Below the pieces are notes generated by a model. It made no database searches. It saw only the letters and a program-made list of their open reading frames with translations, and was not told the origin of the DNA. DNA of 64,000 nt from Maylandia zebra. Lineage: Eukaryota > Chordata > Actinopteri > Cichliformes > Cichlidae. Numbering within the stretch: position 1 is the stretch's first letter; every line of letters starts with the position of its first letter. A program made the position numbers and the translations under genes. The stretch spans positions 31,607,533 through 31,671,532 of the forward strand of contig NC_135170.1 of the NCBI RefSeq assembly GCF_041146795.1. The letters run 5' to 3'. Below are positions 22,901 through 33,355 of this stretch, piece by piece.

Positions 22901-25793
22901 CAAAGACGACGCGGATCTTATTTGGCTTCTGCGGATGGTAGACGCCATGGTGAGGAATGTACCATGCTGGTTGATTATTTAGCTCAGCCTCTGGCACTTT
23001 CTCTGCGTCACCTCTCTTTATGATGTCTTGCATGAAAGTCACGTAGTCCTTGTAGTAGCGCTCGTCTTTTCTGAGACGCCTTTCTAAACACTTCAGTCTG
23101 TGTTCTGCCCAAAGTTTGTTGTTTGGCAAGTCAGGTCTTTCTTGTCTGAAGGGTAGTGGCATTTCAAAGTGGCCATCTTGCCTTTGTTTTATGCCTTCTT
23201 TTACTTTGGCTAGAAACAGTAGATCTTCTTGTGACATTGACTCTTCTTCAACACTTTTTTCAACAAAGTCCATCTCTAGCACATTAAGTATCTCGGCTGG
23301 AGTAAGTATTTCTTTGACTTTGTTTCTGCTTACAAAGTGAACTTCCGTTTTGAGCTTGTGAGCTGGTCCTACAGCTGGCAAGACTTGTCTAACAATAACA
23401 CGATGGCTTACTCCTATTTCATCTTCACAATCACCTTCAGAGTCACTGTAGCCAATGATGCTCCAGCCAAGCAGAGATTTCTGTGCAAATGGCTGGTCTC
23501 GATCACCACTGACCACCGCTAGAGGGAGCAATGCTTGAGGACAGTTATATCCGATCAGTAGTCCAACTTCACAATCAAGCTTGGGAGCCATCTCCTTTGA
23601 TAAATGTTTCAAATGTGACCAGTTCTCTGCTGTTTTGTTTGTGGGAATATGTGATCTGTTAGCAGGAATGTAGTCTCTGGTATAGCTTGTTGGTAGTTTG
23701 ATTCTCGTTTCAGAGTAAATGCCTCTTACTTGTAAGTCCTTTAACTTGCTGCTTGAAACAACTTTTGTTTTGGACGTTATAGTGGAAATCTTGAGTTTAA
23801 CTGGCTCTAACATGGCGTTGAGCGACTGAGCTGTGTCTTTCAAGATGAAAGTGGTGTCACTTTGAGTATCGAGCAAAGCATACACCAACTTTTCATTCTC
23901 TGGTTCATCCACAGTGGATACATAAACTGGGACAACTGAGGAAGTACAACCTTTTGACTTTTGTTGCACAACTCTGTTGGATGTAACTTGGTTAGATACT
24001 TGCTCTTGTACTTCAGAAACCTCTGTTTCCTGGTTAGCCTTAAATTGTTGTTGGCTATTCTTTCTTTGTTCCTTGTCTCTTTTCTCTCTGTCTTGATGTA
24101 GACAAGTTGGGTGAGGCTTTTGGCATTTGTCACACACACTTCTGGAAGTGCAGTTCTTAGAGTTATGACCAGTCTTGAGGCAACCAAAGCACAGTTTTTC
24201 AGACTGCACAAACTTTACTCTCTCTTCAACTGACTTGTCCATTATCTTGCGACATTTCTGAAGCGTGTGACCAGGTTTCTTACAAAAGAGACATGTGACA
24301 TTTGTCCTTTCACTAGAGCTTGTACTAAGTGACTTAGCATTCAGCATGTAGTTTCTTTTGGGCTTGTCTTTGAATGCATGCTTGTCTTGTTCAGTCGGCT
24401 TTATTGCAGGCAGAGAAGTGATAGGATTACATGCAATTCTTGCTTCTTTATTCAGGAATTTGACAAAATGACTAAAATCTGGGAACATTCTGTGTTCATC
24501 TTGAAACTCTGTCACCGTTCTGTTCCACCGTGCACTTAGCCAATCAGGCAGCTTTGCAGCTATCCTCTGATTTTCCACGCAGTCATGCAAAACTTGTAAA
24601 CCTTGAACATAAGGTATGGCTGACTCAACACTGCTTAGAAAATCTGCAAACTCACGTAGATCTTTAGTGTCTTTGTTGTTAATTTTTGGCCATGACTGAA
24701 TCTTGTCACGATATGATTTGCCTATCACAAAGGGATCTCCAAACCTGTCGTTGAGTATCTCCCAGGCAGCATGATAAGCGGTGTCTGTTCCAACCAGAAA
24801 ATGTCCTTCAATAGCCTTCTTCGCTGAACCTCCAACATACTTTCTCAGGAAGAATAGCTTTTCTTGAATTGGCAGATTCTTGCGGTCAACTAATGTTTGA
24901 AAAGACAACTTCCAGTCATTATACTGCAGTGGATCACCTGTGAAGACTGGAGGCTCTGGGATTGGGATTCTGTTTGCAATGATAGCTTCAGCGAGCATCC
25001 TTACAAGATCAGTGGAGGGCGTTTCATTTGCACTACGAATTGCTGTTTGAGGGACAGAGGCTCGGAGAGGTGCAATTTGTTGCGGAGCTCTAACTTGAGA
25101 TGGGATGAATGGTTTCGAGTTCACATTTGGAAAGCTTGGTTGCGGGACGGAACTATCTTGTCTTACTTGGGAATGAACAGGAGATTTGTCTTCATCCTCA
25201 CTATTCACACTTTCAGCATACACTTTCAATCTTGCTTGTGCTGCATTACGCTTTTGCAATTCTCTCAAAAGTTCCACTTCCTTTCTCTTTTCATCTAACC
25301 TTGTCTTTATTGAGGTGCTCTCAGTTAGAAATTGAGCTCTTTTCCTTGCATCCTCAACTTCAAGTACTCTGATTTCTTCCTCACACTGATGCTGTGTTTT
25401 CATTATTTTAATGACTTCTTCTGTAGCTGCTACATCAGCTGCAGCTTCTTGTCTTTGTTGTAGTGTGACCAGATATGATTGCTTTGACATCCCAGAGATA
25501 GACCTTGACTTATATGTGATCCTTGAAGAAGCACTGGATGAACTGCTGTCATACACGGACTCTGAATCAGGCCAGGGTATACTATTTGGATCACCATCTT
25601 CTTCTAAAAGGCACCGAGCCTTTGCTCTGGCAGTTTCACTGATAGCCATGCACACATCACATCTTCTGCGCATTTCAATATCAGGACTTTGTATTTTTCT
25701 GATCTCATCATGAATGTTACAGATGTCAGTCATACTAGTGTCTATAACACTTACAGCTTCAGGTATTAACTCAATGTCTTTACTCTTCACCAT
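19956..25793 (-). CDS. BEL/Pao gag-pol coding region (fossil)
   Basis: Approximate domain positions in element order. About 25.8-24.6 kb: gag with coiled-coil and capsid-like parts. About 24.3-24.1 kb: two CCHC-type zinc knuckles (CLFCKKPGHTLQKC and CFGCLKTGHNSKNC). About 23.9 kb: aspartic protease (ALLDTQSDTTFI). About 23.0-22.4 kb: reverse transcriptase, with NFYVDDGL as the active-site YVDD. About 22.1-21.6 kb: RNase H region (FSDASVTGYG; YWTDSKVVLGYI). About 21.2-20.2 kb: H2C2 zinc-binding and integrase core (GMDCFGPF; HCDQGTNF). The region is treated as one fossil coding unit and no joined product is proposed. Confidence 0.88.
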
Positions 25794-25820
25794 TCTTTTA
25801 AATAAGTTTATGTGGTATTT

Positions 25821-26075
25821 CTACTTCTTGTAAACTCGCTCAAAATTGTTTGTCAAGTCATTTAACTTGGCTTCTTGTAAGGATTGTCCCTTTTCAGTGA
25901 GAGTGCGTGTGCGCTGGCTTCTGCGTAAGCTTTCTGACTGTGTGCCTTCAGTAAATACTGAGCACTGTGGAGTTTCTTCTCCATTTGTCTGCTCTTTACT
26001 TTCATCATTTTGAAAATTATCCTCAGCACTTTCTTCTTCAGTGGGCTGTATTGCATCTTCATTTTCATCTGCCAT
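25821..26075 (-). CDS. Short acidic N-terminal gag-like frame of the BEL/Pao element
   Basis: 84 codons upstream (in element sense) of the main frame, rich in Glu, Asp and Gln, ending with a basic RRSQRTRTLTEKG segment. Similar RRSxR...TEKG wording is known to me from the start of gag in BEL/Pao elements. It may be the first part of gag or a separate small product; I cannot decide. Confidence 0.5.
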   Translation of the reverse strand: MADENEDAIQPTEEESAEDNFQNDESKEQTNGEETPQCSVFTEGTQSESLRRSQRTRTLTEKGQSLQEAKLNDLTNNFERVYKK

Positions 26076-26304
26076 GTTGTCTTAATAGTATTTTCACTTG
26101 ACTTTAACATTTACTTGATAAATCTTGATTTTAGCTGCTCCTTAATATGAAAGGTCACTTTGAATTTCAAATGGAACTGAGGCTTGATAACAATTTACAA
26201 GTGCTTTGTTACTTCCAAGACACGGACTTTTGTGCTTGCTTGACTATCTTTCACTTGTTAGCTTGCTTCTTTACGTATTCAATGCATTTGCTGGAGCATG
26301 TGAT

Positions 26305-26352
26305 ACTTCTCTTGCTAGTAACTTCTCTTGCTAGTAGCGTCTCTTGCTAGTA
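26305..26352. repeat. Three 16-bp tandem repeats in the BEL/Pao leader
   Basis: ACTTCTCTTGCTAGTA at 26305-26320 and 26321-26336, then GCGTCTCTTGCTAGTA at 26337-26352. They lie in the untranslated leader between the 5' LTR and the first frame, where packaging or translation-control signals usually sit. Confidence 0.85.
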
Positions 26353-26403
26353 GCGTCGGTCCAACCATCTCGTTGCCTTCTCCGGAGCAGTGGAGTGTTC
26401 TAC

Positions 26404-26920
26404 TATGCCGGCTTGTACACATACACGAGAGACACGAGAGTTCTTCTTTACTGATGTTTACTGTGCTTCTCTTAACGTACAGGTACACCGTAGAACTGGT
26501 GAATACAAATGTACAAGAAAATTATATTTCAGCATTAAAACATATTACAATATAAAATTCACAAAATATAAACAAACATACCACTTTGGCCTGCAAGTAG
26601 ACAAACCGGTGTAACTGGAACTTAGGGCTTATTTCTTCTTTCTTAGCTTGACTTTTACACGGCTAGACCGTCACCATGCGCAGCTTCTCTGACTTTTTTC
26701 CAAAACAGGAAGTGACCTCTGCCCTTACCTTATATTTACAAAATTAACCGGCTATTTTCCATGTATCAAATTAACTGTACACCAATCCGGTAGGCAAAAA
26801 AGGAAAATGTTAACATGCTCAACACAAAAATAAAACATACAAAATAAAATGAGTTAGTTACATTATCATTACAAGAGCTCCGCCTAGTGGTCAAATACTA
26901 ACATTTCACCAACTGTTACA
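26404..26920 (-). repeat. BEL/Pao 5' LTR (right on the plus strand)
   Basis: 517 bp, identical by eye to 19338-19854. It would drive transcription leftwards across the element. I could not identify a clear tRNA primer site next to it. Confidence 0.9.
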
Positions 26921-27448
26921 ATCAGGGTTGTGGATTTCTCTATTACTATGGGTGTGACGATCACAGGTTCATAAATAAACTGTGTCCCCATATGTTTTTA
27001 TTTCTTTCACATGCAAATTTTTATGCTACGATGTTGACAGAGTGGTCCAAGCTAATCAAAATGACTTTCCCCACCTCCCCTCCTGCTTTCTAAGACAGTA
27101 ATCCTTACTTGAGTGCTCTGAGACAGACGGTCATCACTGACACGCACATTCCTGGGCCCACTGGATTAAAAAGGAGACGCTCCTCTTTATTTTCCCGTTG
27201 CCATGGTGATATCTGCATCTAGAAACTCAGACTTAATCAACTCGTCGCAATAAAATGCAACTGCGCCATCTAGTGGCGCAACTGAACACACCAACAAAGT
27301 TTTTTAAAAAAAAAAACCGATAATAGATTGATTTCATTGACCTAACTTCCCATCATTATTTTGATGTGGGAAATCTTGTGGCCTTCTCCTTTTGATATGA
27401 CCTATTTCTTTGAAACTTCCCTTTAGTTCCTTACAAAGTATAAATAAA
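26921..27448. other. Spacer between BEL/Pao and the next LINE
   Basis: No gene seen. Contains a short palindromic GCGCCATCTAGTGGCGC at 27264-27280, a wording common in fish repeats, and an A-run near 27305. Confidence 0.4.
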
Positions 27449-29600
27449 TACAGTAACTGATTGATTTTGATTGATTGATTTTTTGATTTTATTGATTAGC
27501 ATTCAAATAGAACAAAGATCTACTACAAAGCAAGAAAGCACGAGACAAGGCTAATCAAAAAGTATTGGCTGAAGCATTTGCTTATTACACCAACCCTTTT
27601 AACACAAGATCTTTTTGCATACAGCTCCTGTACACAGGGCTCGAAGCAAAGAAAAAAACAAAGCAAAGCAAAAACAAACAAATAAACAAACAAAAAAAAC
27701 CCTTTCCACCCTAGATAAGTAACTACATCAAAGAAAAACAGTCAAGAGTTTCAGTATTATTATTTTTGCTCTTTTCATTTTTGACATTTTTGTTTTCACA
27801 TGGTTTATATGAGACTTCCAACTCAGCTTATCATCAATTATCACTCCAAGAAATTTATTTTCGTACACTCTTTCAATTTCAATTCCATTAACCCTGAGTT
27901 TAGATACATTTTTCATGTGTCTAGTGTCTTTAATATATTTAACTCCTTTTCCGCTGTAGTCAGAAGCTGTTCTAGGTTTTTACCTGAGCAATACAGAGTG
28001 GTGTCATCAGCAAACAATATTTTAACGGTTTGGAAACACTACATATGTCATTTATATATAATATGAATAATTTAGGGCCCAGCACAGAGCCCTGAGGAAC
28101 ACCACAAGTTACCTTCAACTGCTTAGATTTTACATTATTGATTTCGACATATTGATCTATGATCCAGGTAACTTTTCATCCACTTGTATGCTATCCCTCT
28201 TATGCCATCTCTCTCTAGTTTATTCATTAATATAGAATGATCAATTGTATCAAACGCCTTTTTTAAGTCTATAAAAACACCAACAGTATATTCCTTATTA
28301 TCTATAGCATTAGATATCCCTTCTACAAGTTCCATCACTGCCATCGAAGTGGACCTTTTCACTCTAAAGCCATATTGGTTATCACTTAGGAGATTATGCT
28401 TCTCCAAGTCTATTAACAAATAACTTTTCTAAAATTTTTGAGAACTGTGGGAGCAGTGATATTGGCCTGTAATTGGTAAACTGACATCTCTCTCCGTTTT
28501 TATGGATTGGAATAACTTTTGCTATTTTCATTTGTGAGGGAAACACACCAGTTCGAAAGGAAAGTTTACAAATGTATGTGAAAGGTTGCACTATATATTC
28601 TATAATACTTTTAACTAATATCGTGTCAATACCAAAACAGTCAGTGGACTTTTTATTTTTAAATGCCTTCACAATGTTAATTATTTCTCTATGAGTTACA
28701 GCACCAATAAACATGGAGGACACATGGAGGACACAAAAGAAATTCCAGAGTCAAGAAATAATAACGACTTAAATAATTAAGTCGTTATTATTTCTTGACT
28801 CTGGAATTTCTTTTGCTAAATTAAAGCCAACATTTACAAAGAAATCATTAAATTCATTTGCAATGTCTTTAGTTTTATCAAGCACAATGTCTTTATCTTT
28901 TTTTGAAATAGTCTGGATAATTCTTATCTTTTGAGCCCTTTTTGATTATATTATTTAATATCCTCCATGTTTCTTGTGTGTTACTTCTACTTTTCTCCAA
29001 TAATTTGTGGTAATATTCTTTCTTACTTGTTCTTATAATATTTACTAATCTATTTTTGTATAACTTGTACTTTATTTCAGCATCTTTTGTCCTCTGTTTT
29101 ATGAATCTCTTATATAGATTGTGATCCATGGCTTATTTGATCTGTGATGCTTTCTAGTGATTTCCAATAAAGGACAATGTTTTTCATATAGTGAGATTAC
29201 AGTTGATAGGAATGCATCATATGCACTATTTGAATCTTCATTTGCAAAAACCTCATTCCAATTGTGTTCCTTTAAGTCCACCTGGAGGGCAGCAATGGCT
29301 CTTGTTGTTCTATGTCGTATCATATCAAATGTTTGATTCTTTTGTTTAGTTTTAATCCCAAAATAATTTTGGAAAATTGCAAAAACAGGAAGATGATCGC
29401 TTATATCAATTATAAGAAGTCCACCTACTATTTCATGGTCAATTTTATTTGTGAATATATTATCTATCAATGTAGCTGTATCAATTGTTATTCTACTTGG
29501 TTTTATAATTACAGGGAAAAGGGAGTTACTATACATTGTACTGATGAAATCTGTTGTTTTCTGATGTCCAAATTATTTGCACTTTTTTTTATCATTTAGG
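27449..29600 (-). mobile_element. L2/CR1-group LINE, decayed
   Basis: Minus-strand non-LTR retrotransposon. In its own sense, from the right: the end of the apurinic-type endonuclease (TATLIDNIFTNK; ISDHLPVFA) near 29480-29380, a basic linker, reverse transcriptase start (VIPIHKNGERCQFTNYRPISLLP) near 28530, FSKILEKLF, then NQYGFRVKRSTS and GVFIDLKKAFDTIDHSIL near 28380-28230, and the carboxyl part (NKFLGVIIDDKLSWKSHI) near 27850. The 3' end near 27449-27500 is a run of TGATTGATT on plus, the microsatellite tail typical of this group. At least five frame pieces remain; the 5' end is lost. Confidence 0.8.
28734..28815. repeat. Perfect 39-bp inverted repeat with 4-base loop
   Basis: Arms 28734-28772 and 28777-28815 are exact reverse complements, with ATAA between them. 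One arm is the LINE's own sequence, the other an inverted copy. Just to the left is a short tandem repeat of ACATGGAGGAC. This looks like strand switching during synthesis rather than a functional hairpin. Confidence 0.92.
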
Positions 29601-29835
29601 TTGCTAAACATAGCAGCAAGTTTTTCATTTAAACTGACACTAATGACTAAAAACAGCTATGAAGCAAATGAACAGCGGAAGACATCTGTGTTTATCTATG
29701 CATTTGGAGGTATGGAGATGTCTGGAAGAGAGGGAGGTGGGCTTTTAATCAGATTGCTTAACACAGTCCTGGAGAGTGAGAGGATGTCTGATGAATTAAC
29801 TGATTGGTACTTATTTTAGAAAACAAAGATGATGT

Positions 29836-31015
29836 TATTTTTTTCAAAAATGATGTGGCAAGAGGTTCACAAGAGCTGCAATCTCTCCCCATACTTTCAA
29901 AAATATGCACCCCTGTGGCACAACTCAAAAATAAAAATAGGTAAACAAACAATTTATTGGCCACAGTGGCACAAAAAACGCATAAGATTAATAAGTGATT
30001 TATATGAAGATAACATGTTTATGTCCTTCAATGATTTGACAGTAAAGTTTAATTTGGAATGACCCGGCCATTTTTGGCGATATTTACAAATGAGAGACTG
30101 TCTGAAAGATAAAATAAAATTGTCTCAGGAGAAAAATGTCATAGAGAATTTCTTTGTACTTCCACCCTTAACTGCAAAGGCATCAAAATGGTATCATTTA
30201 TGTCATTGGGTTAAAAACAACATATGTAAAAGTCTTAAAAGGGCTTGGGAAAAAGATCTGGATTGTTCCTTCGATGAGGGAACATGGGATTCAATTGTTT
30301 CTGAAAATGGGTTCTACATTAGGGAAGCTAGAGGCAAATGTATTCAATATAAAATTCTCAATAGGTACTATTATACACCAACGAGACTTTGTAAAATGGG
30401 AATCAGTAAAGACGACCTGTGCTGGAAGTGCCAAGAAGGAAAAGGTACGTTAGTACATGCTTTATGGGAATGTCCACTGGTCTCCCCAATATGGGAAAAT
30501 GTTTTAAAATATATGGAGGGTTGGGTGAAACTTAAAATTACATAGATCACCAAGACTGTGCCTATTGGGGGACAGAGGTGAGGTGCCAAAGTTAGACAAA
30601 GCAGGATTTAGAGTGTTAAACACTGGGATTGTGACGTGTGTTCGTCTCATTTTAACACTTTGGAAAGACCCTCGGACTCCAACCCTAAAAAAGTGGAAGG
30701 AGAAAATGACTGAAAATGCCGCATGTGAGAAAATGCTGGGAAGACTGAGCAGTAAGACAGAGACTCTAACAGAACAATGGGACAGTTTTTTGGTTTATAT
30801 GGGCCTACAACATGAAGACAATGTGAGATACAGTATGAATTAAGACTTAACTGTGTGTGCAACAGTTTATCTATCTATTTATTTATTTATTTATTTTATA
30901 TATTTATTTATTTTTCTTCGCTGAGTGTGTTTTTTTGTTGTTTTGGGTTGTTATGTTATGGTTTTCTTAATTGTTCAAAATAATAATAATAAAAAACTTT
31001 AATTATTAAAAAAAA
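29836..31015 (+). mobile_element. 5'-truncated L1 LINE inserted in the RTE copy
   Basis: About 1180 bases carrying the end of an L1/Tx1-type ORF2 in two or three frame pieces: IKIGKQTIYWPQW near 29935, ISDLYEDNMFMSF near 30000, and the zinc-finger-like CWKCQEGKGTLVHALWECPLVSPIW in two motifs (C-x2-C and H-x4-C) near 30420-30490. It ends with ATTT repeats (30870-30915) and an A-rich tail to 31015. A 17-base target duplication flanks it: GAAAACAAAGATGATGT at 29819-29835 and the same with one change at 31016-31032. Confidence 0.85.
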
Positions 31016-31400
31016 GAAAACAAGGATGATGTGCAGACCTGGAATAATTACAGAGGGACAAAAGTGATGAGCCATACCATGAAGATATAGGAAAGAGTTG
31101 TTGAAGCTAGGTTGAGGACAGAGGTGATGATCAGCGAACAGCAGTATGATTTCATGCCAAGAAAGAGCACTGCAGATGAGATGTTTGTTTTGAGACTGCT
31201 GATGAAGAGTAGAGAAGGTCAGAACGCCTTGCTCTGTGTGGGTGGGACTACATCGGATATTAGCTCTGAGCTCTTTCTTGTTTGCATTGGTGTTGGACAG
31301 AATGACAGATGAGGTCAGGCAGGAGTCTCTATGAACTATGATGACAATGAAAGTAGGTAAAAGGTGGAAGAAAACCTGGAAAGGTGAAGATATGCTGAAT

Positions 31401-31505
31401 TAAACTCAATAGAAGCAGAAAGGGGGCATATATCCTACTAACCTGTAACAATTGTGATACTTGCTTCTAATAAAAGATATATGAAACATAAACTCAATAG
31501 AAGCA
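31401..31505. mobile_element. 71-bp insertion flanked by a 17-bp direct repeat
   Basis: TAAACTCAATAGAAGCA is present at 31401-31417 and 31489-31505. Between them are 71 bases (31418-31488) that end with AATAAAAGATATATGAAACA. It interrupts the RTE remnant. The long exact target-like repeat and the AATAAA near the end suggest a short reverse-transcribed RNA end placed by LINE machinery. Confidence 0.6.
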
Positions 31506-31899
31506 TAGCAGAAAATGTGTGTGAATGAGACCGAGACAGGTGTAATAGTAAACATGGAAGGAAATTGCAGGCCAGGTGAGTTGAAGCAGGTGGAGACAAG
31601 CACCAGGGGTGATTTTTCACAAAAGGATAGCAACAAGAGTGAAAGAAAAGATTTACAAGGCGGTAGTGATGTATGGTTTGAAGATGGTGACACTGACAAA
31701 AAGAACCATTCAGCCATTAGTGAAACACTTCCCATTAACATAACAATCCAAAGTAGTAAACAGTGCAGTGGGGGTGTTTAACATAGATATATAAGAAACA
31801 AACGTCATTGTTCACAACAATAAAAAATTAGACATATCTATTGATATTATCCCGAATTTCTAAATTAGTTTTTATGGAAGCAATGACAGTGTGTAAGCA

Positions 31900-32430
31900 G
31901 GGAGGTTCCTGTACGTGTGCGTGCTTGTCGTCTTTTGACGCGAACGCGCGCGTAGCTGTCAGTAGGAAATACAGGCTGTTCGTGTCTGCCGAGCCCCTGC
32001 GGCTGTGCCTGGACATCTGATCACAGAAAGTCGGCCTATTACAAAATGAAAATTATCACTTACAGACTCGCTTGACTTTGGTGAGAATGCGTCGAACAAG
32101 TGCGCATGTGTAACCGCGGTACCGAGGCATCCCGCTAGCTAGCACGGCTAACAGAAACAGAACACTATCGGGGCTAATGCTAATAGTTAAATAAGCTAAC
32201 TTAGCTAGCTGTTAACTTAGCTAGCTAGCTCACGGATTGCGGGACGTTTGTTCTCCCAGCTCATCTCCCCGTTCAGCGGTTCCTGCCCCTGTGTCGCCTT
32301 TTCGTGTTCTCATTAATTGGATAAGGTTACGGAACCGGAGCTGTGGCGGGGGGACGAGACGACAGGAACCCCCTGGCTGGCTATCCAGGCGGACCGATCA
32401 CAGTGACACGCCGGTGTGGGTGAGTTGAAG
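31900..32430 (+). promoter_or_regulatory. CpG-rich promoter and probable non-coding first exon of tbc1d10b
   Basis: The CpG density rises sharply (GACGCGAACGCGCGCGTAG near 31938, and again 32080-32410). A good donor site GTGTGGGTGAGTTG lies at 32415-32428, so a 5' UTR exon ending at 32419 and spliced to the acceptor at 33341 is likely. GCTAGC/TTAGCTAGC repeats fill 32130-32232. The first transcribed base cannot be read. Confidence 0.5.
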
Positions 32431-33355
32431 AGTGGAGTTGAAGTTATAGTTGATAGGGGGGCAGCGGCGGGGTGGACAAGGCCTGTGGACGTTGCTCAGC
32501 TGGGGCCTGGCAGGGAGGCAGGGTGGGTGTTAACTATTAGCTGCTCGTAAAATGTTGCCTTAGCGCGCTGAATCGGGAAGTCGAGTCGCTTGTAGCAAGG
32601 CCTCTTGAGAGGACATAACAACACAGTGACTGTGACTATTGTGGTGGTGTTATTAGCTGCTAGCTCGTAACACATAGCTGTCTGGAGAAGCCACCACAAA
32701 CATGAACCTGCTCCATCAGCAAAAAAGCTGGATCACCATGGTTGTCCGTCCGCTTTGTTGAGTACCAGTGCACTCGTGCATGTAATGAGGAAATTGCATT
32801 TTCTGGGACACTGGCTTAATCATCGATTAAGTACATTTCTGATGTATTTGTTAAGAGTTTTCATTTTTGTGTGTTTTTTGCCGTGAGCCTTTGTGTGACT
32901 ACAAATAAGAAGTTCCTGAATTATGTAGACACACCACTATCACTTCACTGTACAATATAGGCTTTCGTGGCAAAAGAGGAAATGTAGCTTCGTGTATCTA
33001 TTGGTGTTAGGTTTATGTTGATAGCACACTTGATGTTATGAGGGAAATCTGGGATGGGCTGTGAATCTTTTTATAGTGAATGTATTATATTAGTTTAAAA
33101 ATAATATTAATTAAAAATTTTGACTCATTCTTAAACTGCTTCTGTTTTAAGAAGAGTTGCAAAGGAATTGTTAGAAGTCTGTTTTCATACACTTTCACAC
33201 CCATGTTTTATTTTATTATTGACCCGTTGCTGTTAAGATTTGTGTCTTTATCCCTCTGTAGAAGCATTATTTGTGTAGCTGTGAGTTTAATATTATTACA
33301 ATTAAAATTCAACTGCTTGTCTTTCTTTTCTTTTTCTAAAGGAGAGAGTGGAACC

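Larger units (their letters stand above)
19338..26920 (-). mobile_element. BEL/Pao LTR retrotransposon, nearly whole, young
   Basis: A 7583-bp element in minus orientation. The 517-bp LTRs (19338-19854 and 26404-26920) look identical to the eye. ATCAG flanks it on both sides (19333-19337 and 26921-26925), a 5-bp target duplication as expected for this group. Parts, in element order: untranslated leader, a short acidic N-terminal frame, gag with zinc knuckles, aspartic protease, reverse transcriptase, RNase H, integrase. The order and the large A17-type protease/polymerase place it in BEL/Pao rather than Gypsy or Copia. It looks close to whole, with about one interruption of the main coding region. 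No envelope gene seen. The matching LTRs imply a recent insertion. Confidence 0.93.
29640..31700 (+). mobile_element. RTE-type LINE remnant, split by an L1 insertion
   Basis: Plus-strand RTE fragments. Left part about 29640-29835 (GGLLIRLLNTVLESERMSDE). Right part from 31033 (WNNYRGTKVMSH in the frame of the gene, VEARLRTEVMISEQQYDFMPRKSTADEMF near 31100-31190), then LFLVCIGVGQNDR near 31270 and VNETETGVIVNMEG near 31520, the last two showing that internal sequence is missing. The wording is that of the RTE reverse transcriptase and its tail. Broken in many places. Confidence 0.75.

Noticed and set aside
33080-33355. Upstream extension of the tbc1d10b frame
   Set aside because: The frame is open here by chance. 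The sequence is AT- and T-rich, ends in a polypyrimidine tract and acceptor at 33341, and the translated text does not resemble TBC1D10B.
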